Positions 1-13,300 of a stretch of DNA of 64,000 nucleotides are shown here, piece after piece. A model generated the notes under the pieces. The model made no database searches. It was not told the DNA's origin and saw only the letters and a list, made by a program, of their open reading frames with translations. The DNA is taken from the NCBI GenBank assembly GCA_944989445.1, contig CALYLW010001083.1, positions 135,021 to 199,020 of the forward strand, in the 5' to 3' direction. Every line of letters starts with the position of its first letter. Within the stretch, counting starts at the first letter, position 1. This DNA comes from Ampullaceana balthica. Taxonomy: Eukaryota > Mollusca > Gastropoda > Lymnaeidae. Position numbers and translations under genes: made by a program.

Positions 1-352
1 CGTGTGGACCACCACCATGTTCACCTGACTCAAAAAAACACATTGGCTGTTGATATGAGTTTAGGAAGAGCCAAAATGTGAGATTTATTTTAGACGTGTC
101 ATATTTAAAAGACAGACTTGCCTGAACGTTTCCCTTTGACATGATAACAAAAGTTAATTAATTCAGCCAATCACATTATGGGATAAGGGTGAAAAGAGCC
201 TAAGAAGAAGTTTGTCTTCATCTACACCAGAACTTAAACCAACTTTTTTTTATCCAACAGCTTAGGGCCACAAAGACTATTAAAATTACAATACAGTTCA
301 CAAAACTTCAGTGCAGGTTTATCCCTGTGGTTTGCCATCACTGTCCTATATC
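1..352. other. intronic sequence with no recognised feature
   Basis: AT-rich sequence left of the first Helitron-like 5' end. It is presumably intron of the plus-strand gene whose next visible exon starts at 2551. I see no exon, repeat or motif here that I can support. Confidence 0.5.
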
Positions 353-1190
353 AATATATATAAAAATCAAAGTATGTCTGTGTGTGTGTGTGCATGTCTT
401 TTATAGCTGACTAAACCATTCATCCGATCGTCATGAAAATTTTGGAGACTGTTGAGTACCTACCTGGGATGGTAACTTGCAACTTTGTTTTCTAAATTTA
501 ACACTCATGGGGCACCGGGGGCCCATAATGTCATTTTTTGCTTATATGAGCTATATAAAAATTAGTTTAAGCTCTAGCTACTGTGCAAATTGTTGGATCT
601 TAACCAAACGTTGTATATAAAACTTTGATAGCCAATATTAAAATACTATAGGGCACTGAACTCCTAATAATCATTGCTTTGGGGCTGGGGGCCCAAAAAT
701 TCACATTTCTTAAACGTTTAAGATTTTATTCACCATTCAGTCATTAACAATCTTGACAAATAATGACACATGTATCCATTATCATACAAATTGAAATGAA
801 CAGGGGTTTTGAACTTTATATCTTGCACTGAATGGGCCCCGGGGCTCTTAATGTCTTTTTTTGCTTATATAAGATATATAAAAATTAGTTTATGCGTTAG
901 CTACTGAGTAAATGAATGGATCTAAACCAAAATTTGAATACAAAAACTTGGTAGCCCATATTAAAATACTATAGGGCACATAACTTCAAATGTCCATTCC
1001 TTCGGGGCCGGGGGCCCCCAATGTCTTTTCTTTCGTATATGTTTAATGTATTTTCCCCCATTCAATTTTTCACGATCTTGAGGAATATATCTATGAGGAA
1101 ACTTAATTAAATGAAAAGGTTTTTGAAATTTACATCTATCACCAAATGGGCCCAGGGGCCCTAAATGTCTTTTTTTCTTATATCTATCTA
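353..1190 (+). mobile_element. Helitron-like element, 5' end plus internal modules, 3' end missing
   Basis: The block opens with a TATATATAAAAA tract followed by TCAAAGTATG and a short TG run. It then repeats modules of roughly 150-170 bp, each carrying a GC-rich core such as GGGCACCGGGGGCCC (cores near 510, 681, 834, 1005, 1147). The same opening and modules recur at 1191-2473, 15622-17014 and 36409-38334. The characteristic 3' end (GGGTCTGCTAG) is absent; instead a second 5' end begins at about 1191. Assignment to Helitrons is by the TC start and CTAG end of the complete copies and by the lack of inverted repeats. No Rep/helicase coding is visible, so it is non-autonomous. Confidence 0.6.
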
Positions 1191-2473
1191 TTATATATAA
1201 ATCAAAGTATGTGTGTGTGTGTGTGCATGTCCTTTATAGCTGACTAAACCATTCATCCGATCGTCATGAAATTTTTGGAGACTGTTTAAGTACCCACCTG
1301 GGATGGTAACTGGCAACTTTTTTTCTAAATTTAACACTCATGGGGCACCGGGGGCCCATAATGTCATTTTGTTTGTTATATGAGCTATATAAAAATTAGT
1401 TTAAGCGCTAGCTACTGTGTAAATTGTTGGATCTTCACCAAACTTTGTATATGACAACTTGATAGCCAATATTAAAATACTATAGGGCACTGAACTGCTA
1501 AATAGTCATTCCTTTGGGGCTGGGGGCCCAAAAATTCACATTTCTTAAACGTTTAAGATTTTATTCACCATTCAGTCATTAACAATCTTGACAAATTATG
1601 ACACATGTATAAATTATTATACAAATTGAAATTAACAGGTGTTTTGAACTTTATATCTTGCACAGAATTGGCCCCGGGGCCCTTAATGTCTCTTTTGGTT
1701 ATATATGATATATAAATATTAGTTTCTACGTTAGCTACTTAGTAAATGAATAGATCTTCACCAAACTTTGCATACAAAAACTTTGTAGCCTATATTAAAA
1801 TACTATAGACACTGAACTTCTAATGCCAATAGCTTCGGGGCCGGGGGCCCCAAATGTCTTTTTTCGTATATGTTTAATGTATTTTTCCTATTTACTTTTT
1901 AAAGATCTTGAGAAATATATCCACAATAAAAATGAACTAAAATGAAACGTTTTTTGATATTGACCTCTTGCACCGAATGGGCCGCGGGCACCTTAATGTT
2001 ATTTTCCCCCTATTTTAGGTATATAAAAAGTAGTTTAAGCGTTAGATAATGAGTAAATAACTGGATTTTGACCAAACTTAGAATATAAAAACTTAAGAGC
2101 CTATATTACTATAGGGCACTAAACTCTTAATTTCCATTCCTTCGGAGCTGGGGGCCCCAAAGTCTTTTTACTGAACTTTAATCATTGTATTCCCTATTCA
2201 ATTTTACACGATATTGAGGAATATAGTTTGAGTACAATGGCAATAAAAACTATATTATCACTCATTTTGGGGCCGGGGACCTTAATATCGTTTCTTTTTT
2301 TTTGTATGCTATTTAATTATTAATTTATTTATCCAATTACTATGAAACTTGGAATTTTTTTTCACACTTCCACGAAGATTTCTTCAGAATTGTTTTTAAA
2401 CATACCACTCATTGGTTTCTTTAAATTTATTCATTTTTACTGAGATCGTTGCAACGCACGACGGGTCTGCTAG
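1191..2473 (+). mobile_element. non-autonomous Helitron-like element, complete ends
   Basis: Begins with a TATATAAATCAAAGTATG-type 5' end (TC at 1202) and ends with GCACGACGGGTCTGCTAG at 2473, followed by T. This fits Helitron insertion between A and T. Inside are about seven ~150-bp modules with GGGCCC-type palindromic cores and recurring text such as CTATAGGGCACTGAAC. It sits in the intron 77 bp before the exon at 2551. No coding capacity is seen. Confidence 0.65.
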
Positions 2474-2550
2474 TATGTTATATATATTGTCTGCTTTTTT
2501 TATGTTTAGACATTTAATGTTTAACCACTTTTTTTTTAAAATCGATGCAG

Positions 2551-5500
2551 GCAGTGGTTACTTTGTTGTTACACCAGACACCAACCGCCTACAGGGCATC
2601 AACAACTCCTACCTGCCCACCAATGCTTCCTGGTTACCCTATCATCCAATGTATGTGCCAGTATTCCAGGGCCAGGTAGGGCAACAGCCACCCTTGTTGC
2701 CCTCAAGGGCTCACATGAGATCCATTTCTTGTCAGGTAAGCACTTTAAAATAAATTAAATTTAAGCTAAATTTTCATGTCAAATCCTTCTATTTTCTACC
2801 TAAAAGGTCAATGTCAATTTGTAAAATTATTCTTTTTGTTACTTATCGTTATTATTTGTACACACCTTTATTGAACTAGACAACTCTGTGTGGGTGAAAT
2901 TTTTTTTATTGAATTTTCACCAACTTCCAATTTTTTCTATCGGCTTGAAATTGACACACATTTGATGGCAATAGATGTTACAGACAAGTAACATTTTACA
3001 TATTTTTACTGGTATTAAAAACTGAGCTCATTGGATTTGAAGCACTTTCTTTTGATTGAATTAACATCAAAACTCCTGTCACCTGGACTAACACAAAAAT
3101 TAATCATTTTATCTGCACTATCATCACTACCATCACTTGCCTCAGTGGTCCTTCCCAAACGACCAAATGTTTATGACGTTTCCCTGTGGCAATGTAAAAA
3201 TTTACAAATCTGTAGCTGTTTCTTCCTGGAATCTTTTAAACTGAATTGCACAAACATTTTTCTAAGAAAGATGTCTTGATGTAGGTCAGATGACTAAAAT
3301 TCTTGACTTCTATCTGCACGTTTCAAGTCTAAGCAAAAAGATCATTTTTAACAAATGAAATAATTTATTTGAGGTTTTAGCCCAATGATTTATGAAATAA
3401 ATAAATTTAGTGTTAAACATAATGAGTTTCATTATTTCTTTTTTAAAAGTAACAGCCTGGCTTTATACAAAAATCGTTCTTTTTTGTTTTGATTCTATTT
3501 ATATTCCGGACATCTTAGACACTATGCTTGTATTTTTTTATCTTTCAACAAGCTGACTTCTGTGATGGATGCCATTTGCTTCAACAATCATGGTTAAATC
3601 TTCTCAATAGTATTCTGGTAAAAGTGTTTTGATCTTTAACAAAGATCTTTCATGCAGTAATTTAACAAATAGGATTTAAGTTAGGGTAATTATTCCTTGT
3701 ATTTGTGCTCAATTCAGGTGACCACAATTGAAGAATCTTCAGAGGAAGAAGATCTGGTGGAAAAGGTTAAAGCAGGCTCAACTGGCAAGTCATCCCGCAG
3801 CAGTAGTCTGGCCAGAAACAAGGATTTGAAAGATGAGAAAAAACATGGCAAGATAGCAGAGAAGAAACTAGAAAATATTGGCGAACTAAAGCGTTCCTCA
3901 TCAATCAAATATAAAGGAGAGAAAGGAAAGGCTGTGAAAGATATCAACCTCAAGTCAAGTAACATAAACCAAGAAAAGGAGAAAGGTGAGCACCTTTTAT
4001 TGGATTAACAAACCATCAACTATTTCATGAAACTCATTTTAATAAAATTGACACTGCTGGAGAGTATTCTTAAATTTATCTATGATTAGTTTTGATTCAT
4101 TTAAGAATTTTTAAACCATTTATGTAAATTTTTGGTTTTGTTTGCAGGTGAAAAAACGTCAATCTTCTCCAAAATATTTGGGAGGAAGAAAAAGGACAAA
4201 GATAAGGCTCTTATGCCTCCTCCACCTCCCCCTCCGCCTGTTATCCATCCAGTTGTGTTGTCTTCAGTTGCATCGAATTCAGATGTAGCCAGTGAGGGGA
4301 AGGAACCAAAAGACAAAGAGTATGCAACTTTCTCTGCCCAGTTTCCTCCCCCTGAATGGCTTTGGTACCAGCAACAGCTTGAGAAGCAGAAAAGAACCGA
4401 ATCCTGGGTGTCAGTGGTCACCCATCAGACCACCAAGGTGCCGGCAGCTCTCCAGTCGTCTAAAGTGACCACGCTACCACCCACGGGCCCACGACCAACT
4501 ACAATAAATGACAGATTCTACCTCAATGCAAAAAGACCACCAGTGCCTGTTGACCAGCAGAATGTTGACTACATGTCAATGAACGCCATTGGTAGATTGA
4601 AAGATAAGAACCCAAGTAATGAGGGTGAATTTGTCAAACCGAGACCTTTGAGACCAGACAATCTGTACGAAAGTTTCAGGAACCCTAAACATCACCATCA
4701 TTATCATCATAGAAAATCTAAAGACTTTGATAAATTAGATGATGAGAAGAACCAGCACCTGACCTCAGAATATGATGTCATAGATCATGGAGACGTCACT
4801 CCATGTCATGATTCCAATGTTTATCATTCTGTTTCTGCCTTGTCCCCTGTTGCCCATCTCAGTGACGAGAGCACTTACGCTAAACTTATAGAGCAGCCTA
4901 AATTAGGGCCCCTTCACTCAACACCTCGTTATGATGGACAAAATGACCGCACGACTTACAGAGTTGAGGGTCATGAAGCAAGGGATAGAATCTATGGGCC
5001 CCCTAATCAACCCCATAAAAGAAAATCTCACAGATCACGGCGACGTGCACAAAGAATGTACAGCTATTATGGCCAAGGGGATGATATTAGTTATGAATAC
5101 AAGGGGCGACTTCCCAATAAAAACTCTTCCACTCTCCAGTCAAGAGATAGCGGTGTAAACTGCGTTGGTTTAGGTGTGACAGAAGAGCAAGCTAAGAGGC
5201 CGGGGGCTCCGTTGTATGAGAACACACAGTTGTCAATTAAAAATAATGCGCACCAAAACATTAAAAACCAAGTGAATCCCTACCGGGTACATTTTGAGGA
5301 AAATGAGAATCCCCCATACTTGACAGAGCCAGCCATGAGTTCAGTGTACCAGAGTGATGTTACCAATACAGCATACAACTCTGTTGTGTATGGAAGTAAT
5401 CTGACAGATATGGTTGGGGGCCCCTCTGTTGTTTATCACACTTTGACTAATTCTAACATAGAGACTTCTGATATGCCTATACCTCAGAACTCACTTCAAA

Positions 5501-6669
5501 GTGCCTTTTACGATGACAGCCGACTAGCAGTCCCTGCTGGTAGGATTATGACATTTAGAGCAGATATAAATTTTACAGCCCCCTCGATGGAAGAGCAGCC
5601 TGGCAAACTAGACTCGGTTGTGGATATTGGTTCTGCATCCACTCGAGACATTTCTGGATGTTCCGCTGGAGTTATAGAGCTGGCGGCCACTCACGAAACC
5701 ACAGATTACAAACACATGGAAGCTAATGGTAGAAATCAGCTGATTCAAGGTGAGCCAGTGCTTGAAATAAATGATGAGGTTGACACCAATGATGAAAGTC
5801 AGTCTGAAAATGATGAGAGAAATGATCTGGAAAATAAGGTAGCGGAGGAAGCTGAGATTTACCCCGATGTTGGTGGTGATGTTCAAGTGATGAAGAGACA
5901 GGAAGTGGCTGCAGCAAATATTGGCCCAGATGTTGTTGTTTCAGACAGCGGGTTTAGCTCTCCGAGGAATCCAGAGACAGACAAGAGAACTCAGAGCTCA
6001 GGTCAGTCCCGCTCTGCCAGCGACAACAGTGAAGGCCAGAACCACGAGGACAACAGCGGTGATGGCCACACCCAACAGAACAACCAATCGGCCACAAGCT
6101 TCAGCAATGGTCAGCACACATGTGGTGACGCAATCATGGCCTCTGGTAGTGACAATCACAGTGGATCTACTCATGAAGATTACACGGCTGTGAAACCTGT
6201 GTTCCCTCAGGCAGAAACCCAGCATCAGAATATCCCCTCCAGACCTGTATTCAAAGTCAAACAAAGTCATTCTGCCAACTCCATCAAATCTTACAACCAC
6301 CCTCAAATGTCTCAGCAAGCTCAACCCTCTCTGTACCCCTACCATCAGAGCCAGCAGCTTCAACCCAATTTCATACATTCATATCAGCTGGGTGCCAATA
6401 TTATTCCACACCCAGATGTGTATAACAACAACACTGCCAATGGTGTCATGTACAAAGATCAAAACCGTCCAACGCGTGTCCCACTCCATCCTAATGCAAT
6501 GCTCAATAACCAGAAATCTCAAACTGCTAAATCCAAGCGAAGTGAACGCCCCCGATCAGTTGACTTGTGGAAAAACAGACCCCCAAATGACCTGCACAGG
6601 TTTGAGGAGGAACAGTTGTCCAAGAAATATGGCGTCAATGGAGAGTTTGAAGTCATGGGTGTCTTATAG
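2551..6669 (+). CDS. unrecognised low-complexity scaffold-like protein, last three coding exons
   Basis: Three exons join in frame: 2551-2735, 3718-3985 and 4148-6669 (stop TAG at 6667-6669). All have AG acceptors and GT donors (phases 2, 0 and 1 agree). They encode 990 residues of a protein whose start lies left of the window. The order is a Pro/Tyr-rich stretch (GYFVVTPDTNRL...), then an acidic run (EESSEEEDLVEKVK), a Lys/Ser-rich basic region, and IFSKIFGRKKKDKDK. After that come an eight-proline tract, a His cluster (HHHHYHHRKSK), Asn/Gln/Ser-rich sequence, and a conserved-looking C-terminus with DLWKNRPPNDLHRFEEEQL. There are no signal peptide, membrane segments or enzyme motifs. The polyproline, basic and tyrosine-containing patches suggest a cytoskeletal or signalling adaptor, but that is inference. 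I do not recognise the family. Confidence 0.8.
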
Positions 6670-9600
6670 TCTAGTGTCAACTGTATGAAAGGGATTTGAG
6701 GAGTCAGGAAATGTGTTCAGCATTGACCACTGAAATCTAGATCTAAAAGCTGGTGCTAAATAATGAGATGTTATCTTCTAATTCGTTTAATCTAATATGG
6801 GGAACATACATTTTATTGGTATATAAGTTTTCAGCCTGTGTCACAAGTGGTTAATACAAGTACAATGTAATCAACATAATTTTTTTTTAGCAGTTTTACT
6901 ATGGAGCCTACAATACAAAACAAAGTACAAATGTGTGTTAATGCTAAAAGGCTAAATTTTTTTTAAAAAAAGGTTGAAAGCTGTTGAAACTAACATGTTG
7001 ATGTAAATTTATTATCAAATTATTATCAAATTGATAAGATTTTATCAAATCATGTCACATTCTGTATTATTGAAAGTTATTACCTTTAACTGATGCAAAT
7101 AAAAAAAATAGCTTATTTAGCATGTTTTAGTGCTAAATTTCATTTAAGCTTTATTATATTTATACTTGGGTTAAAAAGGATTTCTGTACTTAATGGATTA
7201 GAGATTTTCAGTACAGGTCCTAACGCTGCAACTCATGCTCATTTTAATTTAATTTTAGACCACAGAAGTTTTTGACTAAATTTCTAAGAAAATAATAAAA
7301 AGATTGAGTTTGACAAGTGTCCAATTCAGTTAGAATGATAGGTTTAATTTTTTTTAACTCTATTAAAACTGATTTTAGAATGAGGATGTAAATAATTTTA
7401 CAAAATGGTTATAATTTTTAATAGGTTTTTTTAAAATTATTATTACATTTGGAAATTACATCCTTTTACGTGTTTATTTTATAGTGCATGGAAAAAATTA
7501 TATTTAACTAAAAGAAGTTTGTTCAAAAAAATATATAATTTGTTCAAAAAAATATATAATTTTTTTGGACACGGTTGTGCTTCTGTGAATCAAATATTTG
7601 CTTTTTCTAACTGATGGTGCAACTCTGCAAAGTTATGAGCAATGCAATTGTTTCACAGAAAAGTTAAAACAATATTTTTTGGCTAAAGTTGTCAGTAAAT
7701 AAAAATTAATGTTTGACAGAGACTTTTCATACCTACATATTTAATTCATCTCTTTAATTCCTGTAAATAATAATATTATGGTGTTAATTTATTTTTGCTG
7801 TGATTGCATTTTGATTATGATCTCTGTGTTTCCAAGGATATAAGAAACTCAATGTTGCTCAATCACTATTTGAGTTAAATATGGTACCATTGGTAGCAAT
7901 GCAAGTTGTCAATTATAAAGCAAATTCATGTGCTTCAACAAATTTCGAATTAAATTCAAGCCATTAAAGATATTTAGTATGCACATCTAACATATATCAG
8001 AAAACTTAAATTTTCTATACATCCAGTAGACAGTAACAGTTGTAAAGTTCATAAATTAAAAATACAGATATTGCCAATCTTATCGATTTTTCCAATCTTA
8101 TCCTTCACTATGTAATGCAAAGGGATTTTTATAAGAGGCTTTCTGAAAATTTTTGATATGTATGCATAGACTAAATAAGAATAAAATTTGATAGTCTTCT
8201 CCCATAATGTTCACATACATATGTGGAATTGATGTGATAATCTAGTCAGGAATGACCCTAATAGACATCCAGCAAATCCAGTTTTTGAGGAAGGATGGAG
8301 GTGTTCTTTCATTTTGAGATAGGTTTTCAATTTATTAAAGTTATTTAGTACGTTTTTATCTTACATATTCCCTTCCCTTTCAAAATAAGACTAAATTAAT
8401 GTACCTTTATAAATAAATATCAACATGGATGTTGATTGTTCAATGTTGTAGAACACAAATATCTTTGAAAGATATTTTAACATGTGCAGTCAAAAAAATT
8501 TTCTACCCCAGGGAATATTCCCTAAAATTGTCTTCATGAAATGTCCATCACATTTGAAAAGAAAGCATTTTGTGTATATTGCATGTATCTCATATACAAA
8601 TGTTAGCCTAGGGCTCTGGTTTGAATTGATGAGTATTTTACCCGCCAAAGTGCATCTAATTGTAGATGACAATAATTTGTATATATTCAGTGTGTATTAT
8701 ATAGAAAAATATATGCTAAAGAATGAGCACCTTTGTATTGCAAATAAATTAAAAATGCTAAATTGTTCTATTATTATTAGTCATTTCATTTACCTCATAG
8801 TCTTGATTGTAAAAAAATATTTCCATAATTGCTCTGATTGTTCATTAATTTTAATTGAACAATAAAGCATGAAACTATAGCAAAATGACAACATAAAAGT
8901 CAATAGCCTTATTTCACATTCTTTTAACAGTAACATTATTATTCATGTACAACTTGAATGAAGCAACACTGAAAATTATAATTATTTTAAAGCAAAAATT
9001 AAAATTGATCCTTTTAATTTTTAAAATCAATAAACATTTGTTAGACAGTAATGCAGTGCATTTAACAAGGCGTACTTTTTTTAAATATAAAGAGAAGAAA
9101 ATCACATGCAATAAAGACTTGAACTTTCAAGCAAATATACCAAACATTTCCATACTCGCAATTTTGCATTCCAGTTTTCATGAGTATAAAAACGGCATGG
9201 GTCTACCATACAAATATAGGAACTTGGCTCCAGCATAAAATAAAACAACTGAAGGTGTTATAACTTTTAGCTAAACATATTTCAAAGAAACTACAAATGG
9301 CTTAACTTTCATTACAAGTTTATTATGAACTTCAATTTCTATTTACATGTTTTGCTGATGTGTATAAATATTTATATGAGTAAGTTGTTTTTATACTATA
9401 GGCACACCTTGAATTTATGTTTACTGTATCTTGTCTAAACTAACAGTGGGGAAATTGCAGCCCTTGGGCTAAACAGATCTGGGTCCTGTAATAATTGGGA
9501 TTATTTTGGTTTTTTATAAAAAGGAAAATGTAATAATTTTCACTGCCTTCTTTTTTTTAAAAAAAGTTACTTTTAAAATAATAAATAAATGTGTTGGGGG

Positions 9601-10351
9601 GGGAGGGCAACTGCACAAAAAGTTTTCCCACCCACCTCTATGCCAATTTATTTGGACTAACTAGACCCTAGATTAATGTTTACTAGAATTTGCCAAAACA
9701 ATATTACTTACATTGAAGAATTACATCTTAACAAATATCTACTTAACCAGTCAAAACTGTTTTGATACATTTATCTCAAGGTTTAGAAGTATATTATAAA
9801 GTGAAAAAATATATACATGAATGACAGTACTCTTATTAGTTACAACATCGCAATAAATAGATAACACTAAGTATGAGTATGCCTCTATTCATTTCAGCTT
9901 CTGTATTTCCAATGGTAGCATCCAACAACATCAACGTGCTTATTCAAAGCAAATAGTGAAGCAATGAAGAATTTAATCTGATAAGGCCTACAGTTTGGTG
10001 GCCACATCTTAATTTAAATATTTCAGTGAAATCTTTATAAATGTATACAGAAGCAAAACAAAATGTAATTTGTGTTTAATTGCAAGTATTTTGCAATACA
10101 ATAAATGCTTATATTGGCAAGAAGCAATAAAATCTGGACCACTTTTTCAAATATAACATTAATACTTCAGTTTCATTTATGAGATTCTTTCAGATGTGAC
10201 AGTAACAATTTTGTAAATATTCAGGGCCCGATTTTTTTAGCTAAATAAAATATAATCACATTAATTTTGTAGAAAATAATATTTATGACATTTGTTCAAA
10301 GACATTGTGCACAAAAATACCAATAAAAGCAGTAGAGAAAGGTTGTTTTTT
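6670..10351. other. intergenic / 3' untranslated region between convergent genes
   Basis: Very AT-rich DNA between the stop of the plus-strand gene and the stop of the minus-strand SR gene. The first part should be 3' UTR of the left gene; an AATAAA hexamer lies near 7098-7103. The right part should be 3' UTR of the SR gene. A 22-bp unit is duplicated at about 7520-7563 (TTGTTCAAAAAAATATATAA twice). The short open frames here (for example 8482-8865) have AT-driven composition and no domain I can recognise, so I do not call them genes. Confidence 0.5.
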
Positions 10352-13300
10352 TTAATTATCATCGCTACTGTAGCCATCATTTTCATTGTAATTATTTTTA
10401 CTTTTGTTCTTCCTGGGTCTTATTTTTCTCCCATCTCCTCTGCCATCCTGAAAATAAAATAATTTCAATATATATTCAATATAAATTAAATATAATTAGT
10501 TTTAAATGTTGCTTTTTATCTAACAATGAAAGAAAAATGATTTGCTGAACATTTGAACAAACCTGAGACTTTTGGTACTGCCTCGCGTCATATTCATCAC
10601 TGGCTTGTGGGCTCTGAGATGAAGACTGTCCTCGCTGCTTTGACTTCTTTTTCTTCTTTTTTGGAGGTGGAGTAGAGGAGAGGCTTCCCGAATCGGAGTC
10701 CTGGATCTGCTTGTTCTGTCGGGATGGTGAGGGGGAAGCTGATATTTCTCTTTTGGATTTCTTTGATTTTCTTGGATAAATAAAAAAAATAAGGATTATA
10801 TGTCCAACAAAGTTTTTTAAAAAACTTAATTCTGATTTAAACATCAAGACTGATCAAAACATTATCATGGGCACTCAATAAACAAAACATTATCATGGGC
10901 ACTCAATAAACAAAACATTATCATGGGCACTCAATAAACAAAAAGAACAAAGATTTTTAGAAAATTATGCAAGTGTCTTAACTATGTTAATTGCACCAGT
11001 TATCTTGTCATGAAGCGGCACCAGTATGATGTTAGTTTTTTTCATTTCATAATCAGAGATTTTCTTTTGAAAACTAAATATAGCCAAGATCTTGATGCTA
11101 TAGTACTTCTTAGTACTTTTAGTAACTTGAGTGTTAAAACTTAAAATCCCTTATGAATATTCCTTCTGTAATTAACAAAGAACAAACATACTTAAGTTTA
11201 GGATCAGGTGAGCTAGAGGCTGACCGCTTTAGTGATTTTTTTGGTGAAGAATCACTGAAACTGTCATTTCTGAACAGAAAAAAAAGGAAGATTATTTGGT
11301 TTAATAGTATATTAATTAAACAGTTATGAAAGCTAAGCCCTTTACTAATTCCAACATATTAAAATAATTATTGCAACCAAAAAACAAAAGCTAGTGTTTG
11401 TAATGATGTAAAGAATGTTTCTAATAAACTAAAATCCTTTCAGCTTTTCAATTGAAAAAGTTGCCAAACTTTTTGATGTTTTAGAAAGATATTCTTCGTA
11501 ATCTACAAGAGAAATGATAGCCATGCCTGTTTGAACCTGGAGATTGTTGCCCTCTGCTGGTCCTCACTGGACTAAGAGATCTTGATCTGAGAAAGTGAAC
11601 ATAAAAATTAAATTAATATTAATATACATTTTCTTGCCAATGGAAATCTTAAATGTACGTTTACTCAAATCAATTTTGATATGATGTTGGTAAATTTAAA
11701 GCTATAAAAATTTGTATAGTCAATTTGCAAGTTTTCTGTACAATTTTTAAAGTAAAGCAAAAACAAAAAGTGAGATTGTTGTGCTATTATGATATTTTTA
11801 GATTATAATTTATCTAAATAGCTTTTAATTATAATTGGATTTAGATTAGAAAATAATTTCAGATCACAAAAAGTAAGCCAAAACATGAAAGATTTTTTTT
11901 AAATGAATAATAAAATTATAATGACATTTCATAATCATTACCAGAGATTATTACAAGTGAAAAGAATGATTATGATTACCAGGAGCTTAATTATTTTTTT
12001 TTAAAATTAAACTTAAACTGAACACTTTTTTTTATAAAAAAAACATTTTTTATGTTCAAGAGTCTGACAGATACATCATGTAAAGATACACTTAAGACAG
12101 AATAAAAATTCAAATGAGCATATAGAACAGAAATCTTACACAAGAGCTATACAGGGTTATATTACCCAACAATTTCATACACATTACCCCATGACTTTGT
12201 TTTTAACTTCAGGAGAACTGAATGCCCTGTTGGTTACTCGAGCAAATTACGACCGTGGAGAACACTTTGTGCCTGGACTGGACATTAGGTTCTGTCTTGC
12301 TTATACAGCCAACAGTCCTAAGCCCGGAGGAGAGCAAAATGATCCTTTACCACATCTGGAAGTGGATTGATAACGCTCGTCCAACTTGCCCATCATCTGT
12401 AATTAAGCCATCGACTCGGAACTAGAACATCATGACGGACACCTTTCTTGATCGATTCTACCTATCGGTAGTTTAGGAAGCAGTGCCAACGATACGGCTG
12501 TTTTGGGGGACCTAACGACCACTCAGCAAGGGAAACAGGATCTCAATCGATAACTTTCTGCTAGCTCGTAATCAAAGTATGGGTGCTAACGATACGATCC
12601 AACAACCTCTCTGGACTTCTAGGCAGCAGCAGGCTGATGTAAACAATGGGCCAGAATGGATGCCCCCTTGAATAAATGTGGCAGGACAACAAATTAAATT
12701 ACTGAGACCAAAGATAAGTATAAAATTTTAAGTATCACCAATAAAACACCTTAAATTATGCTTAAACCTATTTAGAAACACCACATCCAACAATGACATG
12801 AAGTAAATTATCATAATCTCAGTCAATGAATTTGTAATAAATTACCTTCAACATTATTATTTTGTATATGTATTGAAATGAAATATCACATTCATATCAT
12901 AGCAAAAAGACTTGACTAATATGAAAGTATTTCCTGCAATTCTCTATAACTTCAAAATAAAATAAGAAGAAAACCATGCAAAGTAATCACTGGAATGTTA
13001 ATGATTCTCTGATCAAATATTCTTGTACTGCTTGGTTTCATATGTGTTCTCCAAGAATTAAACTTAAACAGAATTTTGTTTTTAAACATACTGTGTTAAC
13101 TTAGGATCATTTAGAAAGAAACGTTCAAAGCAAGAGAAAAAATTAGCTAAAAATCCTTAACATATGAATGAAACATTAATGATTACTTTCCATTGGTTCC
13201 CATTTATATTAAAATATACAACAAAATGTTGTGCTATACAACAATGTAGATTGGCTAATAATACAGAGTTTGTAATTGATGAGCATTTTCATTTTGTCAT

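Noticed and set aside
4101..4421. minus-strand open frame with a polyglycine run
   Set aside because: It is the antisense shadow of the polyproline segment of the plus-strand exon 4148-6669.
5998..6378. 126-residue minus-strand open frame
   Set aside because: Antisense shadow of the long plus-strand exon; no motif and no splice context.
8482..8865. 127-residue plus-strand open frame
   Set aside because: AT-driven composition, no domain, and located in probable 3' UTR or intergenic DNA.
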